A DNA stretch of 64,000 bases from Tupaia tana. Its lineage: Eukaryota > Chordata > Mammalia > Scandentia > Tupaiidae. The notes beneath the pieces were generated by a model that was not told the origin of the DNA, made no database searches, and worked only from the letters and a program-made list of their open reading frames with translations. Numbering within the stretch: the stretch's first letter is position 1; each line of letters opens with the position of its first letter. Location: contig JAKSZU010000029.1 of NCBI GenBank assembly GCA_026018925.1, positions 15,675,778 to 15,739,777 of the forward strand, written 5' to 3'. Below are positions 30,191 through 41,205 of this stretch, piece after piece. The translations under genes and the position numbers were made by a program.

Positions 30191-30548
30191 CTGGCGAAAT
30201 CTTTATTCCTTTATTTCTTTGTTTTCCTCTCTGCTCCTTTCCTTTCTCTTATATTGTCTTCTCTCCTTCTTCTTCCATCTTGCCAGAGGGACTAGCTAGG
30301 TCTAGAATTAGAGATCTGAATGTTTCTAGTCATATAAAGTTATATTGGTTCCTCTTTATATGGAACCAACTGTGAAAAAGGAGATTCTGCTCTTCAGACA
30401 CCTGACTATAGTGTCTTTTTTGAGACCACATTACTAAAAACAACAGAACAGAGACTTCGGCCGACGTCAATTCCCATCAAAAGGGAGAGACACTCCGAGC
30501 CAGTGAAACATTCGCCTAACAGGTACTTAAAAGTTAGCACATCTTCCA
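30191..30548 (+). promoter_or_regulatory. L1-4 proximal 5' UTR
   Basis: Common L1 leader with AGGTCTAGAATTAGAGATCTGAATG and ACAACAGAACAGAGACTTCGG, ending 5 bases before the ATG at AATCTTCCA-like context shared with L1-2 and L1-3. Confidence 0.7.
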
Positions 30549-31511
30549 ATGGCTAGAAGTAGAAGAGCCTCCGGTATGAATAAACAAGGAAATATATCTC
30601 CATCAAAGGTACAGAGTAACTCCCCTCGATCTTCAGGGCTAATGGACGATGTTACCAAGATGACAGACAAAGAATTGCGAACATTTATGGTGAACAAATT
30701 CTTCGAATTGGAACAGAAAAGAGACAACGAACTACAGGAGATGAGAAAGTCATTCCACAATATGAAAGAAGAAATGGACACTCTGAGAAAGAACCAGATG
30801 GAGCTATTTGAGATAAAGTCTGGAATAGAGGAAATCAAAAACTACCTTGAAAGTATTAAAAGTTGATTAGATCATGCTGAAGATCGAATCTCTGATGTAG
30901 AAGATAAAACCTCTGACCTAGAAAGAATCACAAAGAAGATAGAGAAAATAACTAAAAAACACAAGGATAACATACGAGAAATACTAGATTCCATAAGACG
31001 CCCAAATATCAGAATAATTGGTATCCCAGAGGGTGAAGAAACAAATAATGGCATGGAAAATCTATTCCATAAAATCCTGGAAGAAAATTTCCCAAGTCTA
31101 GAGAGGCACTCAAGTATCAAGACACAAGAAATACAAAGGACCCCAGCTAGAATCAACCCCAGAAGATCTTCCCCAAGGCACATCATAGCCAGACTATCCA
31201 AGACCACTGATAAAGACATGATACTAAAACTGGCAAGAGAGAAACAAGAAGTGATGTACAAAGGTCATCCCATCAGGCTAACTCTGGACCTCTCAACGGA
31301 AACAATGCAAACAAGGAAAGAATGGAAAGATGTATTGAAAGTTCTAAGAGAGAAACAATTTCAACCAAGATTATTGTATCCTGCAAGATTATCCTTCATA
31401 TGGGAAAAAAAGATTAAAATCGTCTCAGACAAACAAGACCTGAAAAAATTTGCCAGCACCAGGCCAGCTCTTCAAGAAACCCTGAAGAAAGTACTGTTCC
31501 AGGAAAACTAA
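30549..31511 (+). pseudogene. L1-4 ORF1, open except for one TGA
   Basis: MARSRRASGMNKQGN at 30,549, then the coiled coil to IKS and TGA at 30,864-30,866. From there the same frame is open for about 214 codons, through DRISDVEDK, RRM NIRIIGIPEGEETN and C-terminal RRSSPRHIIARLSK, YPARLSFIWEKK, to the normal end LFQEN and TAA. Apart from this one codon it is a full-length ORF1 of about 320 residues. Possible outcomes are a truncated coiled-coil fragment, read-through, or re-initiation at an internal Met (31,053). Three L1s carry the TGA here. Confidence 0.88.
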
Positions 31512-31555
31512 AGAGCTAACAGACTGAAACAAAGGAATAAAAGGCTGCCGTGACA

Positions 31556-31663
31556 ATGGCCAACTTAAATGTAGGGACAGATCCAGTTACATCGATAATA
31601 ACACTGAATGTGAACAGATTAAATTCCCTAATCAAGAGACACAGACTGGCCGAATGAAAAAAA

Positions 31664-31704
<41 letters not shown>

Positions 31705-34700
31705 AGAGACTCTCTATCTGTTGCTTACAGGAAACCCCAACTCATCAATAAAGACTTACATAGACTGAAAGTGAAGTGTTGGAAAAAGGTTTTCCATGCA
31801 ATAGGGAACCAAAAAAAAGCTGGAGTTGCGATACTAATTTCTGACAAAATAGCCTTTAAAACAAAAACTGTTCGAAAAGACAAAGAAGGGCACTATATTG
31901 TAGTAAAAGGATTAATAGATCAAGAAGATATAACTCTTATAAATATCTGTGCGCCCAACACAGGAGCCCCAAAATATGTGAAGGAAAGACTGTTAGATCT
32001 AAAAGGGGAGATAGACTGCAATACACTAATTGTAGGAGACCTCAACACTGCACTATCCCCTCAGGACAGATCATCTAGACAAAAAGTAGATAAAGAGATA
32101 AAGGATCTGAATGATATGATAAATGAAATGGACTTAACAGACATCTATAGAACTTTCCATCCAAAAACGATGAGATACACTTTTTTCTCACCCTGACATG
32201 GAACTTTTTTGAAGATTGACCACATTCTTGGGCACAAAGCAAGCCTCTACAGATTCAAAGGCATAGAAACTATTCCCAGCATCTTCTCTGACCATGATGG
32301 AATTAAACTTGAGTTTAATTTCAAGAGAAATCCTCAAGAATACTCATATACGTGGAAACTAAATAACTTACTACTGAATGACTCCACAACTACTGATGAA
32401 ATAAAATCTGAAATCAAAAGTTTCATGGAAGCTAATGACAATGAGGACATGAGTTTCCATAATCTTTGGGACACTGCAAAAGCAGTCATAAGAGGGAAGT
32501 TTATAGCAACTAGTGCTCACAAGAGGAAGACGGAAAGAAGGCAAATGGATCACTTAACATCAAGCCTCAGAGAATTGGAGAAGCAACAGCAAAATGATCC
32601 AAAAAACTCCAGGAGAAAGGAAATAATAAAGATATGAACAGAAATAAATGAAATAGAAAATAAGCGAACTATACAGAAAATAAATGAAAGTAAAAGCTGG
32701 TTCTTTGAAAAGATAAACAAAATCGATACACCACTGGCGAGACTTATTAAGAAGAGAGAAAGGAACCAGGTGAATCAAATCTGCAATGAAGCAGGAAATA
32801 TAACAACAGACAAAGCAGAAATACAGAACATCATTAGAGGATATTATGAACAACTATATGCCAAGAAACAAGACAATCTGGACGAGACGGATGAATTCCT
32901 GGACACATATAATCTACCAAGACTGAGCCAGGAGGATACAGAAAGCCTAAATAGGCCCAAAACAAGCAAGGAGGTTGAATCAGTAATAAACACCCTTCCA
33001 ACAAAGAAAAGCCCTGGCCTGGATGGGTTCACCCCTGAGTTCTATAAAACTTTCAAAGAAGAGCTAACACCCATTCTGCTCAAGTTATTTGTAAAGATCC
33101 AAAAGGGTGAATCTCTCCCGAATTCATTCTATGAAGCCTCTGTCACCCTTATCCTCAAAACAGATAAGGACAGGACAAGGAAGGAAAACTATAGACCAAT
33201 ATCTCTGATGAATATAGACTCAAAGATTCTCAACAAGATACTAGCAAACCGTATCCAACAACTTATAAAAAAGATCATACACCATGATCAGGTAGGCTTT
33301 TTTCCAGGAATGCAAAGTTGGTTCAACATACGCAAAGCCATAAATGTAATACACCATATTAACAGGAAAAAAGACAAAAATCATATGGTCATATCGATTG
33401 ATGCAGAAAAAGCATTTGATAAGATACAACATCCCTTTATGATCAATAAGCTCAGCAAAATTGGCATACAAGGGTCATTTCTCAACACAATAAAAGCTAT
33501 CTATGAACAACATCGCGAATATCATCCTGAATGGAGAAAAGCTGAAAGCTTTTCCACTAAAAACGGGTACAAAACAAGGATGCCCACTTTCTCCACTCCT
33601 TTTCAACATAGTACTGGAAGTCCTCGCCAATGCAATCAGAAAAGAGGAAAAAATTAAAGGCATCTAAATAGGAAAAAAAGAGGTGAAACTCTCTCTATTC
33701 ACAGATGACATGATTGTGTACATAGAAGACCCAATGATTTCCATGAAGAAATTTCTGGAAGTAATGCATGAATACAGTAAAGTTGCAGGATACAAAATTA
33801 ATATACAGAAGTCTATAGCATTTCTATATACAAACAACAGGCAGACGGAGATGAATCTGAAAAAAGTTATTCCATTTACCATAGCCACAAAAAGTATAAG
33901 ATACTTAGGGATAAATCTAACCAAAGAAGTTAAAGACCTCCACAAAGAAAACTATGAGAAGCTAAAAAACGAAATTGAAAATGACACAAAAAAGTGGAAG
34001 GACATCCCATGTTCCTGGATTGGAAGAATTAATATAACCAAAATGGCAATTCTGCCCAAATTAATCTACCTATTTAATGCAATGCCAATCAAAGTACCAG
34101 ACACATTCTTCACAGATTTAGAAAAGACAATCATAAAATTGGTCTGGAATAATAAAAGACCCCGCGTTGCCAAAGCAATTCTACAAAAGAAGAATGGAGT
34201 GGGCAGCATCTCACTCTCTAACCCAAAAATATACTACAAAGCTGTGGTAATCAAAACAGCATGGTATTGGCACAGGAACAGACATGTGGACCAATGGAAC
34301 AGAATTGAGTTTACAGGAATAAACTCCCAATCATTCAGTCAACTGATTTTTGATAAGGGGTAACAGTCAATCCAGTGGGAAAAAGAAAACCTCTTCAGAA
34401 AATGGTGCTGGAAAAACTAGATTTCCATCTGTAGAAAGATGAATCTGAACCCCTACCTCTCACCTTTGACAAAAATCAAGTCAAGGTAGACCAAGGATCT
34501 AAATCTAAGACCCCAAACTATTAAACTGCTTCTAGAAAACACTGGGGAAACTGTGGGAGACATTGGGGTAGGGAACAACTTCTTACATAAGACCCCTAAA
34601 GCACAGTCGATCATCCCCAAAATAGACAAATGGGATTACATCAGACTAAGAAGTTTCTGCATGGCAAAAGACACAGTAATTAGTGTGAATTGAAAGCCCT

Positions 34701-35442
34701 CAGAATGGGAAAATATTTTTGTAAACTATGCATCAGATAAGGGATTGATAACCAGAATACATAAGGAACTAAAGAAGCTGTTTGGAAAAAAGATGATGAA
34801 CCCTATTAAAAGATGGGAGAAGGAGTTGAAAAGAACACTCACTAAAGATAACATACGAATAGCCAGGAGGCATATGAAAAAATGCTCAACATCCCTCATC
34901 GTAAGGGAAATGCAGATCAAAACAACAATGAGATACCACCTAACCCCAGAATGGCGAAGATTAAAAAAACAAAGAATGATAAGTGTTGGCGGGGATGTGG
35001 TGAAAGGAGAACTCTCTTACACTGCTGGTGGGGATATAAATTAGTCCACCCACTGTGGAGAACCATTTGGAGATTCCTCAAAAATCTACAAATAGAACTG
35101 CCATATGATCCAGCAATTCCATTTCTTGGCATCTACCCAAAGGACAGAAGAATTTCTCATTGGAAAACTGCTTGCACATCAATGTTTATTGCGGCACTTT
35201 TCACGATTGCTAAGACATGGAACCAACCCAAATGCCCCCGTATGGCTGAATGGATTGAAAAACTGTGGCACATATACTCTATGGAATACTATTCAGCCAT
35301 TAAGAACAACAAAACCCTGGCTTTTGACAGAATGTGGAAGAATATGGAAGATTTACTGCTGAGTGAAGCAAGCCAGGATGTGAAGGAGAGACACTGTATC
35401 TCCCCACTTAATATATACCGAATGTCCGCAGTCTATAACTGA
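31556..35442 (+). pseudogene. L1-4 ORF2 (endonuclease-RT), multiply broken
   Basis: The start MANLNVGTDPVTS is followed at about 31,650 by TGA and then a 40-base poly(A) expansion replacing the KKQKPS codons. More breaks: TGA near 32,195 (after FFSP), TGA near 32,636, a small deletion near 33,510, TAA near 33,665, TAA near 34,362. Several are CGA-to-TGA type. RT motifs remain ([16 protein letters not shown] instead of FADD at 33,698-33,709). C-terminal [17 protein letters not shown] near 34,980; end TGA 35,440-35,442. Confidence 0.9.
31661..31703 (+). repeat. Poly(A) expansion inside L1-4 ORF2
   Basis: More than 40 consecutive A at a place where sister L1s have only AAAAAACAGAAACC. Homopolymer slippage or an assembly artefact; see findings. 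Confidence 0.85.
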
Positions 35443-35995
35443 AACTGACGGGCTAAAGGATGTAAAAACACCAGAGGTGGATGTGAATGCCAGATGTGGT
35501 GTGTGTGGAGGAGTGGGGCCTGGGGAAGAACATTTGGAGGAGGGATACGAAGAAAGCATTATTGAGACAGGGAGGTAGTGTTGTTATATTTTTATCAACT
35601 CGACTGGGGAGAAATGTTCATATATTAAAATGATCACCTTGTGGGACCAGCAGTTAGCATAATGGCTATGTCGCTGGACTCCCATGTAGTCGTAGTCGAC
35701 TGCGGTTCAAGTCCCAGACCTGGCGGCTTAAACTCTCGCCGGGCGCGTGTGCGCACGTGCCCAAGATCCCGAGAGGAGAATAGAGGAGAAGGGATTGTGG
35801 CGTGGCCATCCCCCCTGGGGGGTGATTTCCTGCTTTCTGTCTCTCTGTCTCTCTCTGTCTGTCTGGCGAGCGCACGTGCCCTATAGCAAAAAAAAAAATC
35901 TCTCCAAAAAAAGAAAAAAAAATGATCACCTTGTAAGCTAAATAATGTGATTGAATGTATTAAAAAATGTAAATAAAAAAATAAACATATAAAAA
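35443..35995 (+). other. L1-4 3' UTR with SINE
   Basis: Purine-rich GTGTGTGGAGGAGTGGGGCC, GGGGAGAAATGTTCATATAT and GTGATTGAATGTATT, then an AAATAAAAAAATAAAC tail. A SINE occupies 35,643-35,918. Confidence 0.8.
35643..35918 (+). mobile_element. Young SINE in L1-4 3' UTR
   Basis: Exact TSD aaaatgatcaccttgt at 35,627-35,642 and 35,919-35,934. GGGACCAGCAG subfamily with a duplicated GTAGTC in the anticodon-arm region (CATGTAGTCGTAGTCGACTG). Confidence 0.92.
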
Positions 35996-36006
35996 TAAGA
36001 ATAAAA

Positions 36007-36215
36007 GGAGAAAGACAGAGAGACAGAAAGCAAGAAATCACCCCCCAGGGGGAATGGTCACGCCGCAGTCTCTCCTCTTCCATTCTCCTCTCAGGATCTT
36101 GGGCATGCACGCACAGAGCCCCAGTGTGAGTTTAGGCCACCGGGTTTGGGACTCGAACTGTGGTCGACTACATTGTAGTCTAGCGACATAGCCATTGCAC
36201 TAACTGCTGGTCTCC
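36007..36215 (-). mobile_element. SINE lacking its 3' end
   Basis: The head and body are good, but the copy stops at GAGAAAGACAGAGAGACAG with no CCCTATAG end block or T-run. It abuts the A-rich L1-4 tail, so the junction is not a normal SINE end. Confidence 0.8.
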
Positions 36216-36262
36216 GAAAAAGGGAACCATTTTTAAAATCTCAAAACACAGTTTGAAGTAAT

Positions 36263-36525
36263 TTTTTTTTTTTTGAGAGGTTTCTTGCTATAGGGTGCAT
36301 GTGCTCACCAGGGGGACGGAGAGAGACAGAGAGACAGAAAGCTAGAAATCACCTCCCGGGGGGATGGCCATGCCACAATCCCTTCTTCTCCATTCTCCTC
36401 TCAGGATCTTGGGCATGCACACACACAGACTCAGCGTGAGTTTAAGCCACCTGGTTTGGGACTCGAAACTGAGGTCAACTTCACAGTAGTCCAGCAACAT
36501 AGCCATTACACTAACTGCTGGTCCC
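36263..36525 (-). mobile_element. SINE with 9-base TSD
   Basis: TSD tgaagtaat at 36,254-36,262 and 36,526-36,534; complete, with T-run on its left side. Confidence 0.88.
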
Positions 36526-36834
36526 TGAAGTAATATTCTTTTTAGAGCTGAGAATCTCCAAATGGAAAATAAACAATTATAAAGACCAGTTCACTGCATA
36601 GAAAAATGTATTTGCAAATTAGTAAAAAAGACATGGTGCAGTCAATAATTGACTAGAAGATCTGAATTTAATATATTATTATCAGCAAAAAAAATTTAAA
36701 AACACTTTTTTTCAGAGTTAATGTAACAGTGTATAAAACTATAGAAAAGTGACGAAAAAGTACCTGAAATTTGCCAAGTGGTTAAGAAACTGCCAAGCCA
36801 GATGCTATTTCTTTTTTCTTTTTCTTTAAATAGT
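36526..36834. other. Unique DNA in L1-4 3' extension
   Basis: AT-rich, no recognised element. Part of the segment between the L1-4 tail and its right TSD. Confidence 0.5.
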
Positions 36835-37008
36835 TTGTTATTTAATTTTATTATTATTATTATTTGTTTAATTTACAAGAGGGCATCACCTGTGCTCACA
36901 AGATAGATAGGGGATGTAGGAGTGAGAAAGCAGGCCACTAGGTCTGAGATTTGAGCCATGAACAACCATGTGTGAATCCAATGCCTTGGTTACCATGGTA
37001 CTGTTTCC
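36835..37008 (-). mobile_element. Short-type SINE
   Basis: ATTATTATTATTTGTTT tail on the left, AGTGAGAAAGCAGGCCACTAGGTCTGAG body, head ends ATGGTAC. Diverged. Confidence 0.7.
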
Positions 37009-37228
37009 CTTCCAGAGACTATTTTAAGATTCTAGAACATAGGGAAAATTAAAAATCCTTCAATCATCGTTTCTGGCCCTACAGAGGAACAAGATGACAT
37101 GTGGGATACATTCAATTATAGAAGGGTTGTGAAGGTTAGTATAAGCATGGGGAATGTGACTCATAATTGAGTACCATTCATCATAATAGTTTCAAAAGTG
37201 TATGATACCAATGCTCTTATCACAGAAA

Positions 37229-37466
37229 ATGTTGGGCATAATGGTTACATGGTTGGACTCCCACGTGGTCAACCACAGTTTGGTTCACACCTGGCAGCTT
37301 AAAATTCATGCTGGATGCATGTGTATGCCCAGGATCCCGAGAGGAGAATGGAGGAGGGGGGATTGCATTGTGGCCATCCCCTCTGGAAGTGATGTCTTGC
37401 TTTCTGTCTCTCTGTTTATCTCTGTCTTTATGGTGAGCACACATGTCCTAAGGCAAAAACCTCTTG
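37229..37466 (+). mobile_element. SINE, first of a tandem pair
   Basis: Starts imperfectly (TTGGGCATAATGGTTACATGG); the CCTAAGGCAAAAACCTCTTG end runs straight into the next copy with no spacer. Confidence 0.8.
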
Positions 37467-37722
37467 AGACAAGCAAATATCATAGTGGTTACATTGCTGG
37501 ACTCCCACATAGTCGACTGCGGTTTGGGTCCCAGACCCAGCGGCTTAAGCTCACACCAGGCACATGTGTGCGTGTGCCTGAGACTTGAGAAGAAGGGATT
37601 GTGGCGTGGCCATCCCCCGGGATGTGATTTCTCACTTTCTGTCTTTCTGTCTCTCTGTCTCTTTCTCTTTATGGTGAGTGCACACGCCCTATGGCAACAA
37701 ACTCCATTAAAAAAAAAAAACT
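37467..37722 (+). mobile_element. SINE, second of a tandem pair
   Basis: Head GAGACAAGCAAATATCATAGTGG; ends in A12. The head-to-tail arrangement without a TSD between them suggests a dimeric unit or insertion into the tail of the first. Confidence 0.8.
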
Positions 37723-37741
37723 GTCAAAAAAATAGAATGTG

Positions 37742-38002
37742 GGAACCAGCAGTTAGCGTAATGGCTATGTCGCTGGACTCCCACGTAGTCGACCGCGGTT
37801 CGCGTCTCGGACCCGGTGGCTAACAACTCACGCCGGGCACATGTGCGTGCGTGCCAAAGATCCCGAGAGGAGAATGGAGGAGAAGGGATTGTGGCGTGAC
37901 CATCCCCCCTGGGGGGTGATTTCTCGCTTTCTGTCTCTATGTCTCTCTCTGTCTGTCTGGCGAGCGCATGTGCCCTATAGCGAAAAAACCTCTCCAAAAA
38001 AA
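37742..38002 (+). mobile_element. Young SINE with long TSD
   Basis: TSD aaaaaatagaatgtg at 37,727-37,741 and 38,003-38,017. GGGAACCAGCAG/GCGTCT subfamily, nearly identical to the copies at 22,913 and 57,818. Confidence 0.92.
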
Positions 38003-38228
38003 AAAAAATAGAATGTGAAATATTTCAGGTGACATACATGTTAACTACTTTGTCCAATTGTTCCATGTTATATTTAAAAATCCAAAAACTACTTTGTATT
38101 TTATAATTATTATACATATAACTTATATGTATATATTTTATAGATATATACATATCTGTAATTTTCCTCTATATAATTTTAAAAATGTATAAAAATGGAA
38201 AAAAAGAAAAAAAGCATAACTTCCCAAG

Positions 38229-38498
38229 ATTCTTTTTCTTTTATTTTATTTTAAATTTTTTATATACATTCAATCATATTATGTAGCTTATAAAGTGAAC
38301 ATTTTAATATATGAACATTTCTCCCTAGTGCAGTTGATCAGAATATCTTCCACCAATAACACCACACCTCCCCATCCCATCAATGCTCTGTCTCCGTATC
38401 CCTCCTCCAAATGTCCTTCCTTAGGTCCCTCTTCTCCACACACTCCATTTCTGGCACTAACCCCCATCTCTTGTGTTTGTACAACCTTAGGTCAATCA
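38229..38498 (-). mobile_element. 5'-truncated L1 3' end, inverted
   Basis: Minus-strand L1 3' UTR (GAGATGGGGGTTAGTGCC...GGGGAGAAATGTTCATATAT) with its A tail as T-rich DNA at 38,229-38,265. A short agattctt repeat at about 38,228 and 38,501 may be its TSD. Confidence 0.8.
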
Positions 38499-38639
38499 GA
38501 GATTCTTAACAGACAAAAAGGTAAAAGTTCAATAAGACCAAGATCTTCACATTTCTAGATCCTGGACTTGGAAATAGCTGCAGCCTAATGTTTCTTCTTC
38601 TTTTTTATTTTTGTTTTGTTTTTGTTTTTGTTTGTTTGT

Positions 38640-38903
38640 TTTGGTTTTCATTGTTTGTTTGTTTGCCATAGGGTATGTGTGCTCACCAGAGAGAGACAGA
38701 CAGAGGCAGAGAGGGAAAGTGAGAAATCACATCCCCAAGGGGGTTGGTCACACCATAATCCCTTCTCTTCCATTCTCCTCTTGGGATTTTGGGCATTCAT
38801 GCACACAGACTCAGCATGATTTTCAAGTCACCAGTCTGGGGCTTGAACTGTGGTCAGTCACGTGGGAGTCCAACACTTTAACCACTATGCTACCTTCTGG
38901 TCC
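38640..38903 (-). mobile_element. SINE with (TTTG)n tail
   Basis: Full-length old copy; tail side is a long TTTTTG/TTTG run from 38,608 to 38,665. Directly followed by another SINE in the same orientation. Confidence 0.8.
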
Positions 38904-38908
38904 CTAAA

Positions 38909-39145
38909 TTTTTTTTTTTTTGAGAAGTTTTGCTATAGGGCACGTACCAGAAAGACAGAGATAGAGAAAGTGAGAAATCACCCCCCAGGGGGTATGGCCA
39001 CACTACAATTCCATCTCCTCCATTCCGTTCTTGGGATCTTGGGCACACATGCACACGCACCTGGCATAAGTTTAAGCCACCAAGTCTGGGATTTGAACTA
39101 CATGGGAGTCCAGCGACATAACCATTACACCAACTGCTAGTCTCC
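38909..39145 (-). mobile_element. SINE
   Basis: Missing about 15 bases around the B box (ATTTGAACTACATGGGAG), so probably unable to transcribe. T12 run on the left. Confidence 0.8.
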
Positions 39146-39395
39146 CTAACATTTAATATTATTTCTTTGCTATGGTTTTTTATTCAGTACTATCAGCTGT
39201 CCTTTTTGTTTTGCTTGTCCCTCCTTTGTATCCTCCACATTCACTTCAGCTTTTCTTTCTGTATCCTTGATCCTTTCTTCCATTACTAATGACTTTCCTT
39301 TAAAGTCATGTAATTATGTATTTATTCTTGCATTTGCTTCTCCATTCACTGAGGCAATAACAACCAGGAATTACTCTATGCTGAACATCAAATGT

Positions 39396-40143
39396 TGTGG
39401 GAACACATTTAGAGAGAGAACCTGAGGTGTGGGTACATGCTCTGAGCAAACATCACCTGTCCTTCTGGGGTTTGACAGAACCTTGTAACTTGTCTTTTCC
39501 TTGACCTTTGCTGCAGACAGAGCAAGGGCTGAAATTGCTAGGGGAGTGCCAACAGACACATCTGATGGACTTCAAGAAACATCTTGACCCCAATTAGCAA
39601 AGTCCAATCCCTGCTCTGCATCTGAAAGGTTCTTTAGCCTTCTCTGGGTGTGGTGGTGCACTCCTTATGGAGAAGTTTTTAGCTCCTTCCCTACACCTAT
39701 AGCTAGGTTTCTCTGCATTAGAAAAGAAGATGAGACTTTCTCTTGATGGGATTATCACCATGGGATACACCTGGCCCAGTATGACTAAGCCCTTATAGAT
39801 TTGTTAACTGCTTCTTATTGTCTGTAACCCGGCAGCCAATCTATGAAGTGTCATGAAACATACATGTGTAATGTCTCCTGGTACTATAAATAAAGAGGCC
39901 CAGTTTGTCTGGGTGGCTCAAGCCGCTCAAGCAGCAGTAGTGGCTCAAGTACAGCATGAGTACCTTGGGCTACCTAGGCTCAGGCTGCCTGTGTCCATTT
40001 CTACTCTATGTCTTTGTCTCATTCTTTCCAATTCCCTGGTCCTGGCAAGATGGAGGGCTTTCTCTTTCTCGTCCTCTTTCTCTTCCTCACCAGCAGCTCA
40101 CTGATGATTCAGCTAGACACAAGCCCTGGGATGGACACTGACA
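39396..40143 (+). mobile_element. Solo LTR, class II (betaretrovirus-like), arm A only
   Basis: A 748-base LTR, TGTGGGAACACATTT to GGACACTGACA, flanked by 6-base TSD aaatgt (39,390-39,395; 40,144-40,149). It has an overlapping TATA/poly(A) region (ACTATAAATAAAG; AATAAA 39,889-39,894) and a CT-rich 3' third. A 6-base TSD fits class II ERVs. The homologous site in arm B (about 62,445) is empty, so the LTR arrived after the duplication. No viral genes remain. Confidence 0.82.
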
Positions 40144-40390
40144 AAATGTGTTGTGAAATAAAGGAAGGGATAAGACAAAGAGTAGACAAAAACAAACAAA
40201 AAAAATCAACTCAGTATAATACTCTGTGATAGGCAACATAAAGTAGACTAAATGCAATGAAGAATGTTCAGCTTTTCCTAGAGGCAGTTATTTGAGAGGA
40301 AGAAACACAAGAAAAAAGGCTTTCTGAAAGGGAGGGGGATGAATCTTGTAAAAAGAATTGGAGTTTTCAAGGTAAGAGTCCTCTAGGCGG

Positions 40391-40640
40391 GGGCCAACAG
40401 GTGGCATAGTGGTTAAGGCACTGGACTGGACTCCCACATGGTCAACTGCGGTTCCAGTCCTGGATCTGGCAGCTTGCAACTCATGCCAGGTTTGTGTGCC
40501 CAAAATTCCAGGAGAATGGAATAGAAGAGACTGCAGTGTAGCCATCCCCTTTGGGGGCTGATACCTTACTTTCCCTCTCACTCTCTCTCTCTGTCTCTCT
40601 GGTGAGTGAACATGACCTATGGAAAAAAACTTAAGAAAAA
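40391..40640 (+). mobile_element. SINE shared by both arms
   Basis: Flanked by agtcctctaggc / agtcctttaggc (TSD with one change). Its counterpart in arm B is the inverted copy at 61,945. It predates the duplication. Confidence 0.85.
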
Positions 40641-40944
40641 AGTCCTTTAGGCAGAAGAAATTGGGGTGCAAACATGTTGAGTAATAAACAGTGAATGAAG
40701 CCAGACATGACACAATGCATTTGCTGACGCCATTCTTATAACATGTCCAGAATAAACAAATCTGTAGAGAAAGAAAGATTAGTAATTTTCAAGTCTGGTT
40801 GAGAGATGACTGGTGAATGATTGCCAATGGAATGTGGTTTTCTTTTGGGGAGGTAAAATGAGTTCTGGAACTAGATAATGGTTATGTGGACATCGCTTTG
40901 TGACATGCCACTGAATTGTACACTCTAAAATGGTTACATTAGGG

Positions 40945-41205
40945 GTCAGCTAATGGCATGGTGGTTAAGGCACTGGATTCCCATATTGTCAACTGCAGTT
41001 CAAGTTCTGGACCTGGTGACTTGAAAATACACAGGGTTTGTATGCATATGTGCCCATGATCTGGAGAAGAAAATGGAGGAGGGGAAGGGATTGCAGTATG
41101 ACCATAATTCCTAGGGGATGATTTTTCAGTTTGTTCTCTCTGTTTCTCTCTGTCTCGGGTGAGCATGTGAACCCTATACCAAAAACCTTAAAAAAAGGAA
41201 GAAAA
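40945..41205 (+). mobile_element. SINE shared by both arms
   Basis: Lies between GGTTACATTAGGGG and TTAATGTTACAATGTTG; arm B counterpart at 61,405 sits between the same sequences. Old copy with (CT)-rich tail. Confidence 0.85.

Larger units (their letters stand above)
29843..38209 (+). mobile_element. L1-4 plus 3' extension within one TSD
   Basis: The 15-base TSD aaaagcataacttcc is found at 29,828-29,842 and 38,210-38,224. L1-4 proper (5' monomers, ORF1, ORF2, 3' UTR) ends near 35,995, leaving about 2.2 kb of non-L1 DNA, half of it SINEs, before the right TSD and its A-rich lead-in. The simplest reading is a long 3' transduction; later rearrangement is the alternative. Confidence 0.7.

Noticed and set aside
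39853..40229. Open frames in the 3' part of the arm A LTR (39,853-40,229)
   Set aside because: They overlap in several frames, lie in a CT-rich LTR region and resemble no retroviral protein.
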